Assembly (NCBI GenBank): GCA_965238125.1
Contig: OZ250179.1
Coordinates: 2,852,001-2,916,000, forward strand
DNA: 64,000 nt
Reading direction: 5' to 3'
Source of the DNA: UBA6623 sp965238125
Lineage (GTDB): Bacteria > Acidobacteriota > Terriglobia > Bryobacterales > UBA6623
Below, piece after piece: positions 33,623 through 42,645 of the stretch; position 1 is the stretch's first letter; every line of letters starts with the position of its first letter. The notes beneath the pieces are model-generated. The model searched no databases, was not told where the DNA came from, and worked only from the letters and a program-made list of their open reading frames with translations. The position numbers and the translations under genes were made by a program.

Positions 33623-34819
33623 GTGAAAATTCGGAATATTGAAGTCGTCACGTTGCGTTTTGAATACCCGCGGGGGGGCGGATTTCGCTATGCCGGGGGC
33701 TATTGCACGGGGCGCGCGTCGTCGCTTGTTCGGGTTCACACCGAGGAGGGAATCAGCGGGATCGGGTCGGTTTACTCGCATCCGGATCTGGTTCGCGTCA
33801 TTGTTGATGGGCAGTTGGCGCCGATGTTGCGTGGTAAAGACCCGTTGCGGGTCGAGGCGCTTTGGGAGAGCAATTACAATCTGACCCGCTGGTACGGTCG
33901 CAAGGGCGCGGCGATGTCGTCGTTGGGCGGCGTCGATATGGCGCTGTGGGATATTCGGGGCAAGGTCGAGGGCAAGTCGATCTGTGAGCTTTTGGGCAAG
34001 CGGCGCGAACGGGTCCCGGCCTATGCCAGCGCTCTTTTGTGGCGCGACGACCCGGCCGAGTTGGGTGACGAGGCCCAGGGGCACCTCGAGCGGGGCTTTC
34101 GCGCGATGAAGACGCGGCTGGGGCGCAATTTCGCTTATGACCGCGACGGTCTTCGGAGCCTGCGGGATGCGCTGGGTTCGGAGAATCGGCTGATGGTCGA
34201 CGGCAACGCCCGCTACACCTTGGCGCAGGCCGAGCGCATGGCGCCGCTCTATAACGACGCCGAGATTTTTTGGCTCGAGGAGCCGTTCGCTCCCGAGGAC
34301 TTTGACACCTATGAAGCGTTGCGGCCCAAGCTGCGGGTCCCGTTGGCGGCGGGGGAAAACGAGTTCGGGATGCAGGGCTTTCGCGAGTTGATGGATCGCA
34401 ATGTGGTCGACATTGTGCAACCGGATTGCTGTCGCGCGGGCGGGATTACCGAGTGCGCGCGGATCGCCGGGCGGGCGGCGGCGGAGGGGCGCTTTGTCGC
34501 GACGCATACCTGGAGCGACGCGGTCGCGTTGACGGCGAATCTGCATTTGCTCGCCTCGCTCGACGCCGACGTCGTTCTCGAAATCGATCAAACGGGCAAC
34601 GCGCTGATCGACGATTTGTTGAGCAAAGGTTTGGCGCTCGAGGGCGGCGAAGTGGCGGTTCCCGACGGACCCGGTCTCGGTATTGCCTTGAATGAAGATG
34701 TGGTCGAGCGATATCGGTACCCGGCCGAGGATGCTTTTCCCGACGGCAACTATGCCGACATGATTTTCGGTGCCGAGTATCGCACGCCGCCCGAGCCGTA
34801 TACCGAGCAGGAACACTGA
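33623..34819 (+). CDS. Mandelate racemase/muconate lactonizing enzyme family (enolase superfamily) protein
   Basis: The 398-residue protein has the enolase-superfamily capping domain and barrel. Metal ligands are Asp193 (MVDGNARY), Glu219 (WLEEPF) and Glu245 (AAGENE). The His-Asp dyad of mandelate racemase is kept as Asp268 (QPDCCRAGG) and His295 (ATHTWSD). The KxK motif on strand two reads Lys163-Thr-Arg165, so the second lysine, a general base in mandelate racemase, is arginine. This suggests an acid-sugar dehydratase acting through His295 rather than a racemase. The GTG start at 33623 begins the family match. The substrate is unknown. Confidence 0.9.
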   Translation: MKIRNIEVVTLRFEYPRGGGFRYAGGYCTGRASSLVRVHTEEGISGIGSVYSHPDLVRVIVDGQLAPMLRGKDPLRVEALWESNYNLTRWYGRKGAAMSSLGGVDMALWDIRGKVEGKSICELLGKRRERVPAYASALLWRDDPAELGDEAQGHLERGFRAMKTRLGRNFAYDRDGLRSLRDALGSENRLMVDGNARYTLAQAERMAPLYNDAEIFWLEEPFAPEDFDTYEALRPKLRVPLAAGENEFGMQGFRELMDRNVVDIVQPDCCRAGGITECARIAGRAAAEGRFVATHTWSDAVALTANLHLLASLDADVVLEIDQTGNALIDDLLSKGLALEGGEVAVPDGPGLGIALNEDVVERYRYPAEDAFPDGNYADMIFGAEYRTPPEPYTEQEH

Positions 34820-34835
34820 CCGGGAGATGAATGAC

Positions 34836-35561
34836 ATGGCCAGCTTTTACGCCGGAACGTCCGGATTTGCCTATCCGGCTTGGAAGCCGGATTTCTACCC
34901 CGCCAAGCTGCCTCGGAAGAAGTTTCTGGAGCATTACGCCACGCGTCTCAACGCGGTCGAGATCAACTACACGTTTCGTCGGACGCCGTCGGCATCGACG
35001 GTCGAGAACTGGGTGAATATCACGCCCGAGGGCTTTTGTTTTTGCCTCAAGGCGCATATGAAGATCACCCATATCCTGAAGCTTGAAAACGCCAAGGAGA
35101 TGACGGATTTTTTCCTGCGGACGATTGATCCTTTGCGGGTGACGAAGCGGCTCGGCGTGGTGTTGTTCCAATTGCCGCCGCACTTTCGGTGCGATGTCGA
35201 CGTGTTGGCCGCGTTCCTCAAAGACCTGCCCTCGGACGTGCGCTACACGTTTGAGTTCCGTCACGATTCGTGGCATGACGACGCGGTGTATCGCGTGCTG
35301 GAGGACCGCAATATCGCCTATTGCTTGGCCGAGTCGGAGAAGATCGAGCCGCCCGATGTGACCACCGCCGACTTTGTCTACTTTCGGTTGCGCAAGCCCG
35401 ACTATTCGCCCGAAGAACGTGCCGCAATCGAGGAAAAGGCCGCCGCGCTGCTTGCCGCCGGCAAGAGTGTTTTCCTTTTCTTCAAGCATGAAGATACGCC
35501 GGAAGGGGCGCTCTATGCCGAGCAGGCTTTGGGGAGGCTGGGCGGGTCGGGGAGGGGCTGA
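34836..35561 (+). CDS. DUF72 family protein
   Basis: The 241-residue protein begins FYAGTSGFAYPAWKPDFYPAKLPRKKFLEHYA, the standard DUF72 start (YecE-like TIM-barrel). It continues with AVEINYTFRRTPSASTVENW, KAHMKITHI, VVLFQLPPHFRCD, TFEFRHDSWHDD and FVYFRLR. The function of DUF72 is not established. ATG 34836 is chosen because GGGAG ends 9 bases upstream; ATG 34827 immediately after GGGAG is too close. It follows the enolase-family gene by 16 bases and is probably co-transcribed. Confidence 0.92.
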   Translation: MASFYAGTSGFAYPAWKPDFYPAKLPRKKFLEHYATRLNAVEINYTFRRTPSASTVENWVNITPEGFCFCLKAHMKITHILKLENAKEMTDFFLRTIDPLRVTKRLGVVLFQLPPHFRCDVDVLAAFLKDLPSDVRYTFEFRHDSWHDDAVYRVLEDRNIAYCLAESEKIEPPDVTTADFVYFRLRKPDYSPEERAAIEEKAAALLAAGKSVFLFFKHEDTPEGALYAEQALGRLGGSGRG

Positions 35562-35760
35562 GAGCCCCGCGGCCGCTGCAACCGGCTTTCAAGGCTGTCT
35601 TGGAGCTTCATCGGTCAGCGCTCTTTATGGGAAGCCCGTTGAAACGGGCTGAGATCGGGAACCGGCAAGGTTCGTCAGCCGGCCGTAAAACGACCGGCCT
35701 ACGAAGAACGCGAAAGCCGCGTGAACGCGGCTCCTGCCACGCGTCCGAAAGCGCTATAAT
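35562..35760. repeat. Cluster of short palindromes upstream of the kinase-fusion gene
   Basis: Consecutive small hairpins occur at about 35632-35652 (AGCCCGTTGAAACGGGCT), 35680-35700 (GGCCGTAAAACGACCGGCC) and 35711-35730 (AGCCGCGTGAACGCGGCT). Each has a GAA- or AAA-type loop between 6-7 bp arms. They resemble REP elements. No gene is supported here. Confidence 0.55.
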
Positions 35761-35824
35761 CGCTTCAATTCCAACCGCAAGCCGTGCAGTGCGAACGGAA
35801 CGTGGGGAGATTTCGGGCGTTTCG

Positions 35825-38683
35825 ATGCAGGATGCAATCCAAGTTTCGAAGGTGGTGCGGTTTGCAACCTTCGAGCTGAACCTCAAAACCGGCGAGCTTC
35901 GCAAGGGCGGGGTGAAGATTCGGCTGCAGGATCAGTCGTTTCAGATTCTCTCCGCGCTGCTCGAACGCCCCGGGAAACTCGTCACCCGCGAGGCGCTTCA
36001 CGAGCGACTCTGGCCCGACGACACCTTCGTCGATTTCGAAAAAGGCCTCAACATTGCCGTCAGCAAACTGCGTCAGGCACTGGGGGATTCCGCCGATGAG
36101 CCGCGCTTCATCGAGACCCTCCTGCGGCGGGGGTATCGCTTCGTCGGGGTCATCGAGCGAATCGACGAATCGGGCGAGGTTGTCGGAATCCCGACAGGCG
36201 TCGCCGCCGAGCGGACCATCTCCCATTACCGCCTAGGCGAGAAAATCGGTGAAGGCGGCATGGGGGTGGTCTACAAAGCCGTCGACACCAACCTCAATCG
36301 AACCGTCGCGCTGAAGTTCCTGGCTCCGCACCTCACCGAAGACCCCACGGCGAAAGAACGCTTCCGCCGCGAAGCCCAAGCCGCGGCGGCGGTCGATCAC
36401 TCGAACATTTGCACCGTGCACGAAATCGACGAGGCGGGCGGGCAGATGTTCATCGCCATGGCCTACGTCGAGGGACGAAGCCTCGACAAAAAGATCGGCG
36501 CCGGCCCGCTCGAACTCAACGAAGCCCTCGACATCGCGGTCCAAACCGCCCAGGGATTGCAAGCCGCGCACGAGAAGGGCGTCGTTCACCGGGATATCAA
36601 AGGCTCGAATCTGATGATTACGCCGCAAGGGCAGGTGAAGATTCTCGACTTCGGGTTGGCGCGCCTGGCCGACCGATCGCGGCTGACGAAAACCGAGACG
36701 GTTTTGGGGACCGTCTCGTGCATGTCGCCCGAGCAAGCCGAACGCAAGCCCACCGACCGGCGCACCGACGTCTGGTCGTTGGGGGTGGTGCTCTACGAAA
36801 TGGTCACGGGGCGACTGCCTTTCGAGGGGGATCGCGAACAAGCGGTGCTGTACGCGATTGTTCACCAGGAGCCGACACCGATCACGGCATTGCGGGTGGG
36901 GATTCCCGTTGAGCTGGATCACCATGTCGGCAAGGCGCTGGCGAAGACCCCCGACGACCGCTATCAGCACGTCGAGGACATGGTCGTCGATCTGCGGGCA
37001 CTGAAGCGAGCATCATCGTCGTCGGCTTCCCTTTATGTCGGCGCGCAACCCGACCCTGCCGCGCGGGACCGCGCGGTCTCGGGAATCACCGCGGGGAGCC
37101 CGCGGCTTTATCAGGCGCTTCTCGCCGTCATGGCCGCTGCTTTGCTCGCCGTCTCGTTTGTCCATTTCCGCGAAACGCCTCCCGAAGTCCCGTTGCGGAG
37201 ATTTGCTCTGACGCCGCCGGAAGGTTTCGGCGCCGGTTTCTACAGCAACCATGTTGCAATCTCCCCCAACGGCAAACATATTGCTTTCATCGCGGGCGCG
37301 GAGAGGGCGCTTTGGCTTCAGGATCTCGATCAGCGGCAGCCGCGCGTAATTGACGGTACTGAGGGAGCGATTGATCTTTTCTGGTCACCGGACAGTGAGC
37401 TTATCGGATTCGTGACCGGGAAGGTTCAATTCGGAGCAGGCGGTGAACTCAAGAAGATTTCGCCTCAAGACGGCATCGCCGTCTCGGTTTGTCGAGTGCC
37501 TCCCAGCCATTTCCACGGAGGATCCTGGAGCCCCGACGGCCGCTCGATCGTGTTCAGCTCCGGCGACCCTCACAGCATTTACGAAGTTCCCGCGGGCGGC
37601 GGCACACCCAAAGTGATCATTGCGCCCGAGGAGTCCGAGACGTCGTCTGGAGGGCCGACGGGTGTGATCGTGTGGCCTCGTTTTTTGCCCCCCGAGGCCG
37701 GGAACCGCGTCCTTGTGTTTGCGTTCGGGCATCAGACCGAGCTTACGATGATGGTGCAGGATCTCGACACCGGACAGCGCGAGATCCTCGGCCTCGGCGC
37801 GTTCCCGGTGTATTCACCAAGCGGCCACATCGTGTACCAACCCAGCCCGCTGACCACAGACCTATGGGCGCTGCCTTTTTCTCTGGATACGTTGAAAGCC
37901 GCCGGCGAAGCCTTCCCGGTCTCCGCGAACAGCCGCGGTCCCACGGTTGCAGCCGATCACACACTGGTTTATCTCGACGGGAGCGGCTTGGGGCGAGAGC
38001 ACCTGGTTTGGGTCGACCGCGCCGGCAACAAGACAGGAGAGATTGGAGTTACGCGGCAGCAATTCGACACGCCGGCGATCTCTCCGGACGGACGCTTCGT
38101 GGCTGTCATGTCCAGGGAGGGCACGGATCAGGATATTTGGGCGTACGACATTGCCCGCGGGGCGAGGAATCGCTTAAGCACCGGTCCGGAGTTTGACTTC
38201 CGCCCCGTTTGGTCCCCTAACGGGGACGAAGTGGCGTTCACTTCCTATCGAATAGGTCCAACAACAACGAACACCACGGACATTATTCTTGTGCGGGCGG
38301 ATGGCTGCGGAGAGGAACAAGTGCTGGTGGCCACATCCGAAAACGAGTCGGTATTTGACTGGTCTCGCGACGGAAAGTATCTCCTCTACGACAGGTTAGA
38401 TCCGGAGACCGGGATTGACCTGTGGTACCTGGAGCGCGATGCGGACGGTGGCGGCTGGACCCCGCACCCGTTCTTGCGGACGCCGTTCGATGAGACTATG
38501 CCAAGATTTTCTCCCGACGGGCGCTATGTCGCCTACGCCTCGAACGAGTCGGATCGGAACGAAGTCTATGTGCAACGGTTTTCCGAGAGTGGCCGCAAGA
38601 TAACCGTTTCGATCAGTGGCGGGGAACAAGTGCGCTGGAGCCGGAACGGCAAAGAACTGTTCTATCCCGCATTTTCAATTTGA
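35825..38683 (+). CDS. Winged-helix / Ser-Thr kinase / beta-propeller fusion, 5' part interrupted by IS1380
   Basis: The frame gives 952 residues, of which 947 are native. Residues 1-110 are an OmpR/CadC-type winged helix (LQDQSFQILSALLERPGKLVTREALHERLWPDDTFVDF). Residues about 135-400 are a protein kinase: GEGGMGVVY loop, Lys164 (VALKFL), HRDIKGSNLM, DFGLA. A membrane helix lies at about 428-449 and the rest is a TolB-like propeller (ISPNGKHIAFIAG, WSPDGRSIVFSSG, ISPDGRFVAVMSR). After Tyr947 (KELFY) the frame enters an IS element, adds PAFSI and stops. The missing 76 residues lie at 40337-40567. The fusion suggests a membrane-anchored kinase also able to bind DNA. The truncated protein loses part of its last blade. 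Confidence 0.88.
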   Translation: MQDAIQVSKVVRFATFELNLKTGELRKGGVKIRLQDQSFQILSALLERPGKLVTREALHERLWPDDTFVDFEKGLNIAVSKLRQALGDSADEPRFIETLLRRGYRFVGVIERIDESGEVVGIPTGVAAERTISHYRLGEKIGEGGMGVVYKAVDTNLNRTVALKFLAPHLTEDPTAKERFRREAQAAAAVDHSNICTVHEIDEAGGQMFIAMAYVEGRSLDKKIGAGPLELNEALDIAVQTAQGLQAAHEKGVVHRDIKGSNLMITPQGQVKILDFGLARLADRSRLTKTETVLGTVSCMSPEQAERKPTDRRTDVWSLGVVLYEMVTGRLPFEGDREQAVLYAIVHQEPTPITALRVGIPVELDHHVGKALAKTPDDRYQHVEDMVVDLRALKRASSSSASLYVGAQPDPAARDRAVSGITAGSPRLYQALLAVMAAALLAVSFVHFRETPPEVPLRRFALTPPEGFGAGFYSNHVAISPNGKHIAFIAGAERALWLQDLDQRQPRVIDGTEGAIDLFWSPDSELIGFVTGKVQFGAGGELKKISPQDGIAVSVCRVPPSHFHGGSWSPDGRSIVFSSGDPHSIYEVPAGGGTPKVIIAPEESETSSGGPTGVIVWPRFLPPEAGNRVLVFAFGHQTELTMMVQDLDTGQREILGLGAFPVYSPSGHIVYQPSPLTTDLWALPFSLDTLKAAGEAFPVSANSRGPTVAADHTLVYLDGSGLGREHLVWVDRAGNKTGEIGVTRQQFDTPAISPDGRFVAVMSREGTDQDIWAYDIARGARNRLSTGPEFDFRPVWSPNGDEVAFTSYRIGPTTTNTTDIILVRADGCGEEQVLVATSENESVFDWSRDGKYLLYDRLDPETGIDLWYLERDADGGGWTPHPFLRTPFDETMPRFSPDGRYVAYASNESDRNEVYVQRFSESGRKITVSISGGEQVRWSRNGKELFYPAFSI
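38661..38665. repeat. Target site duplication, left copy (TCTAT)
   Basis: TCTAT here and at 40332-40336 flank the IS1380 element directly. Joining the host sequence at one copy restores the kinase-fusion reading frame (ELFY followed by VEGQT). Confidence 0.85.
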
Positions 38684-40331
38684 TGTATGAGCTTCAGACC
38701 ATCCAGCGACCTTCAGCGTCTTTATTGATAGGGGCTAGAGCCCGATAAGGACGCCATGGAGGTCAACACCCGATGGGTGAAAAAGAAAACAAGCCGTTTC
38801 AGCTCACGTTCAATGGATTTCTCAAAGTCGATTTCCAAGGATCGCGAGTCACCTCGGATGGCGGTCTGATTCTCGTTCGCGAACTGGATGAACGACTCGG
38901 ACTCGGCCAGCTGATCGACGAGCATCTCAGCGACTCGCGACAAGGCTTGAACAAGAAGTTCCCGCTGGCCGATCTGCTGCGGCAGTCGGTCTACAGCCGA
39001 CTCGCTGGCTACGAGGACCTCAATGACGCCGTTCGAGTATCCGCCGATCCGACCTTTCGCTTGATCGGCTCGAAGAGGAACTGGGATCGCGGAGCAGCCT
39101 TGACCTCGACGCTGCATGGCTTCGAGACGGAGATGCTGGCGAGCGAAGAGAACTTGCTGGGGCTGATGGCAGTGAACCGGGAGCTGGTCGCGCAAGCCGA
39201 AGCTCCCGACGGTTCAGACCGCGTGGTGCTCGACATGGATTCCACGGAGAGCCCCGTCCACGGCCAACAGGAAGGCAGTGCCTACAACGGCCATTTTGAG
39301 TCCCTCTGCTATCACCCGCTGTTGCTGTTCAACCAGCACGGCGACTGCCTAGGCGCGAAGCTGCGTCCCGGCAACGTGCACAGCGCCGAGGACTGGGACG
39401 AGCTGCTACTGCCGGAGATCGAACGACAACAGGCGGAGGGCAAACAGGTGACGTTCCGCGCCGACGCCGCCTTCGCCAAGCCCGAGATCTACGAGGCGAT
39501 GGAGGAGCGCGGCGTGGACTACGTGATTCGCATCCCGGCGAACAAGAGCCTGGAGCTGGAGATCGAGGACATCCTGTTTCGGCCACCGGGCAGGCCGAAC
39601 GCCAAGCCCCTAGTGCGCTACAAGAGTTTTCGCTATCAGGCCGAGAGCTGGTCGAAGGCAAGGCGAGTTGTCGCCAAGGTCGAGCATCACCAGGGCGAAC
39701 TATTCCCGCGCGTCGGATTTGTCGTGACGAGCATGAGCTTGCCGAGCCGCTCGGTCGTGCGGTTCTACAACAAGCGCGGCACGGCGGAGCAGTGGATCAA
39801 AGAAGGCAAACAGGCCACGCACTGGACCCGCTTGTCGTGTCACCGCTTCCGAGCCAACGAGGTACGGCTGCAACTCAGCGTGCGGGCCTACAACCTGGGC
39901 AACCTGTGGCGGCGGCTAGGGCTGCCGCAGCGAATCAAAAGCTGGTCGCTAACGAGTTTGCAACACAGGTTGATGAAGACCGGCGGTCGGCTGGTCAAGC
40001 ATGCTCGCTACTACTGGTTGCTGCTGGCGGAGGGGCATCTGAACCGGCGGCTGTTCGGTGACATGCTGCATAGGATCTGGGCGCTGCCTGTGCCGGGTGG
40101 GTAGCGTTGCCCGGGCGAGGATCAACAGTTTTTGGCTCCAAAAAGGTTTCGCAGGGAGCAGTGTCGGCCGGAGCGCCGTTCAGTCCGCTCAATCAACGTC
40201 TGTGAGCGGACGGACGAGCCCTGGCGCCTACCGGCGGAGGTGATGTGCAGGGTTCAGCGCGAAAAGACGTGGTATTCGGCGCAGCGGGGGTGTATCCTGT
40301 GACCGTGCCAGGGCCAAAATGGAAATCCTGG
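38666..40331 (+). mobile_element. IS1380-family insertion sequence, complete, 1666 bp
   Basis: The element lies between 5-bp direct repeats TCTAT. Its ends are imperfect inverted repeats: the left end starts CCCGCATTTTCAATTTG, and the right end, read inward, CCAGGATTTCCATTTTGG, with 13 of the first 17 positions equal. IS1380 elements usually have CC...GG ends, 4-5 bp target duplications and a length of about 1.65 kb, so all features agree. It carries one intact transposase. Intact ends, duplication and gene suggest recent insertion. Confidence 0.88.
38773..40104 (+). CDS. IS1380-family transposase
   Basis: The 443-residue DDE transposase contains FLKVDFQGSRVTSDGGLILVRELDERLGL, typical of IS1380. 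The catalytic triad is likely Asp in VVLDMDSTE, Asp in VTFRADAAF, and Glu in YNKRGTAEQWIKEGK (the YxxRGxxE-like block). It occupies nearly the whole element on the same strand as the gene it interrupts. No frameshift is present, so the enzyme is probably active. Confidence 0.93.
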   Translation: MGEKENKPFQLTFNGFLKVDFQGSRVTSDGGLILVRELDERLGLGQLIDEHLSDSRQGLNKKFPLADLLRQSVYSRLAGYEDLNDAVRVSADPTFRLIGSKRNWDRGAALTSTLHGFETEMLASEENLLGLMAVNRELVAQAEAPDGSDRVVLDMDSTESPVHGQQEGSAYNGHFESLCYHPLLLFNQHGDCLGAKLRPGNVHSAEDWDELLLPEIERQQAEGKQVTFRADAAFAKPEIYEAMEERGVDYVIRIPANKSLELEIEDILFRPPGRPNAKPLVRYKSFRYQAESWSKARRVVAKVEHHQGELFPRVGFVVTSMSLPSRSVVRFYNKRGTAEQWIKEGKQATHWTRLSCHRFRANEVRLQLSVRAYNLGNLWRRLGLPQRIKSWSLTSLQHRLMKTGGRLVKHARYYWLLLAEGHLNRRLFGDMLHRIWALPVPGG

Positions 40332-40336
40332 TCTAT

Positions 40337-40567
40337 GTCGAGGGGCAGACGTTGATAGCCGTTGCGGTGTCCACCGGTTCAAGCTTTACGGTGGGCTCGG
40401 CGACGCGACTTTTCGAGCACGCGAGTTTGAAGAACTCTATTTCGCCCTACGACGTGTCCGCCGACGGGCAGCGATTTATTTTACCCGAGCCGGTGGGCGG
40501 AGAAGCCCCCGAGCCGTCCATCCGCGTGGTGACGAACTGGTACGAAGAGTTCCGCGACCGGGAGTAG
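40337..40567 (+). pseudogene. 3' fragment of the kinase/beta-propeller fusion gene
   Basis: These 76 codons (VEGQTLIAVAVSTGSSFTVG ... YDVSADGQRFILPEP ... VVTNWYEEFRDRE) are the usual ending of WD40/TolB-like propellers in such kinases. They continue in frame from Tyr947 of the 5' part once the IS and one TCTAT copy are removed, giving 1023 residues in total. An ATG at 40319 inside the IS end could start a small peptide, but that would be fortuitous. Confidence 0.85.
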
Positions 40568-40778
40568 CGCTCTTGGTCTGGAGCCGGTCCTTCCCCCCTC
40601 CTCTCCCACTATGCCCGGGTCGACACTCGGTCGTCGACAATGGACCGGGGGCGGTCGCGTCGGGGTTTTTCGGCGAGCGGTTCTGCTCTTCATTTTCGTC
40701 CACGGCCGGGAGAATCGCGGTCAATTCTGTTAGGCTGTCAGTCTTTCTCTTGAATCGAAGCTTCGCTCCCGACATTCC

Positions 40779-41021
40779 GTGAAGAAGAAAAACTTCGTCT
40801 ACCTTGCGATCCTGCTGCTGACTGTTCTGCATCAAGACTTCTGGTTGTGGGACGACCCGACGCTTGTCTTCGGCGTCCTGCCGGCGGGGTTGGCCTACCA
40901 CGTTTTCTATTCGCTCGCCGCCGCGGCGGTTTGGGCCTTGGCCGTGCGTTACGCCTGGCCGTCGGAGGTTGAGGCTTTCGCCGAAGCCGAGAACGAGTCC
41001 GACCAGGCTCCACCGCCATGA
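40779..41021 (+). CDS. DUF3311-type small membrane protein paired with a symporter
   Basis: The 80-residue protein has two membrane segments (FVYLAILLLTVLHQDFWLW and LPAGLAYHVFYSLAAAAVWALAV) around a WDDPTLVFGVLPAGL loop. This is the pattern of DUF3311 proteins, which are encoded directly before certain sodium:solute symporters. Its stop overlaps the symporter ATG by 4 bases. It starts with GTG. It is probably a small accessory subunit like that of other SSS carriers. Confidence 0.85.
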   Translation: MKKKNFVYLAILLLTVLHQDFWLWDDPTLVFGVLPAGLAYHVFYSLAAAAVWALAVRYAWPSEVEAFAEAENESDQAPPP

Positions 41022-42553
41022 CGCAACTCGTCATCATGGCCGCCTACCTTGGGCTGTTGCCGGGCCTGGCGTGGTTGGCCGGTCGGCACTTTCGAGGAAC
41101 GGCGTCCGATTACTTTCTTGCCGATCGCTCGATCGGGCCGTTCATGCTGCTAATGTCGATCTTCGGAACGACCATGACGGCTTTTGCTTTGGTCGGCAGC
41201 ACGGGTGAGTCTTTCCGGATCGGCATCGGCGTCTACGGCATGATGGCGTCGTGGTCGGGTTTGGTGCACGTCGGGGTCTTTTTCTTCGTGGGGATTCGCC
41301 TGTGGGCGATCGGCAAGCGATACGGGTTCGTCACCCAGGTGCAATATTTCCGTGACCGCTTTCAAAGTGACGCGCTCGGGTGGATGCTGTTCCCCATCTT
41401 GGTGGCGTTGGTCATTCCTTATCTGATGACGGGTTTGCTGGGCGCCGGCGCCGTGATCACTTCGTTGACCGACGGCGCCTTTCCCGAGGCCTTTGCCTCG
41501 ACCCGAGGCGGCGTGCCCCCTTGGTTGGGCGAGTTGGTGATCAGCTTGGTCGTCTTGCTCTACGTCTTTGTCGGTGGTCTGCGCGCGGCGGCTTGGGCGA
41601 ACGCTCTGCAAACGTGCATTTTCGTGGTCGCCTGCCTGGTTGCTTTCGGCGTCATCGCCCAGGCGCTGGGCGGGCTCGAAGCCGCCGGAGAGAGGGTCCT
41701 CGCGACGCACCCGGAAAAGATGGTCCGCGGGGCGGCCGTGCCGCCGCTCTATTTCTTGAGCTACTTTTTCATCCCGCTTTCGGCCGGTATGTTTCCGCAC
41801 GTTTTTCAACATTGGCTGACGGCGCGGTCGGCCAAGGCGTTTCGCCTGACCCTGGTGGCGCACCCGATTTTCATCTTGCTGGTGTGGCTGCCGTGTGTCC
41901 TGATAGGCGTTTGGGCCACCTCGGCGTTGCTGCCCGACGGGTCGGCGGTGGTTCCAGCCGGGGCTCCGCCGAATACGGAATTGGCGACCATGGTGCGCAA
42001 GTTGACCGGGCCGTTTCTGGGCGGTCTGTTGGGCGCGGGCATTCTAGCGGCGGTGATGTCGTCGCTGGACTCGCAGTTCTTCTGTTTGGGGACGATGTTC
42101 ACGAACGACGTCGTACTCCATTCTTTCGGCGAAAAGCGCTTCGACGACCGAACCAAGGTGCTTTGGGCGCGCGGGTTCATTGTCGCGATCGTGGCGGCGG
42201 TGTACCTTTTTTCGCTGGCCGAGCCGCGCCATGTGTTTACGTTGGGAGTGTGGTGTTTCAGTGGCTTCACCGGTTTGTTCCCGCTGGTGGTTGCCGCTCT
42301 CTATTGGCCGCGCACGACCAAGGCGGGCGCCATGGCTTCGGTCGCCGCGGCGGGGGGGATTTGGATTTTGCTGTTTCGTGAGGCGGGATACGGCGTCGAC
42401 CGGGGTTATCTGTTTCTCGACATGCTGCCGGCGGCGACGATCTTCGTGGGCGCGGCCGCGGCGTTGGTCGGCGTGTCGCTGGTCACCGCGCCGCCGCCGC
42501 CGGCGACCCTGCGGAGATATTTTCCGGCGGCGAACGGCGGCGGCCTGTCGTAA
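41018..42553 (+). CDS. Sodium:solute symporter (SSS family)
   Basis: The 511-residue protein has about 13 membrane segments. Family features are DYFLADRSIGPFMLLMSIFGTTMTAFALVGSTGESF in helix 1-2 and LLGAGILAAVMSSLDSQFFCLGTMFTND (the SSS signature region). It should import a small organic solute with Na+. The DUF3311 partner is translationally coupled. The substrate cannot be read from sequence. It is separate from the minus-strand SSS gene at 45440. Confidence 0.93.
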   Translation: MTQLVIMAAYLGLLPGLAWLAGRHFRGTASDYFLADRSIGPFMLLMSIFGTTMTAFALVGSTGESFRIGIGVYGMMASWSGLVHVGVFFFVGIRLWAIGKRYGFVTQVQYFRDRFQSDALGWMLFPILVALVIPYLMTGLLGAGAVITSLTDGAFPEAFASTRGGVPPWLGELVISLVVLLYVFVGGLRAAAWANALQTCIFVVACLVAFGVIAQALGGLEAAGERVLATHPEKMVRGAAVPPLYFLSYFFIPLSAGMFPHVFQHWLTARSAKAFRLTLVAHPIFILLVWLPCVLIGVWATSALLPDGSAVVPAGAPPNTELATMVRKLTGPFLGGLLGAGILAAVMSSLDSQFFCLGTMFTNDVVLHSFGEKRFDDRTKVLWARGFIVAIVAAVYLFSLAEPRHVFTLGVWCFSGFTGLFPLVVAALYWPRTTKAGAMASVAAAGGIWILLFREAGYGVDRGYLFLDMLPAATIFVGAAAALVGVSLVTAPPPPATLRRYFPAANGGGLS

Positions 42554-42645
42554 CCCCGGGGTCGGACGGTGACCGAGGCCGCGCGGACGGATGCCCTCAA
42601 AGCGCCGCGTCTCGCGCCGCCGCCCCGGATTGATTCGTCGGCCTG

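Noticed and set aside
33590..34837. Long antisense frame opposite the enolase-family gene (415 residues)
   Set aside because: The plus-strand gene has all metal ligands and catalytic residues; the antisense product is Arg/Gln-rich without recognisable folds.
40319..40567. Independent small gene starting at ATG 40319
   Set aside because: The ATG lies inside the IS1380 right end, and the residues after 40337 continue the interrupted propeller in frame.
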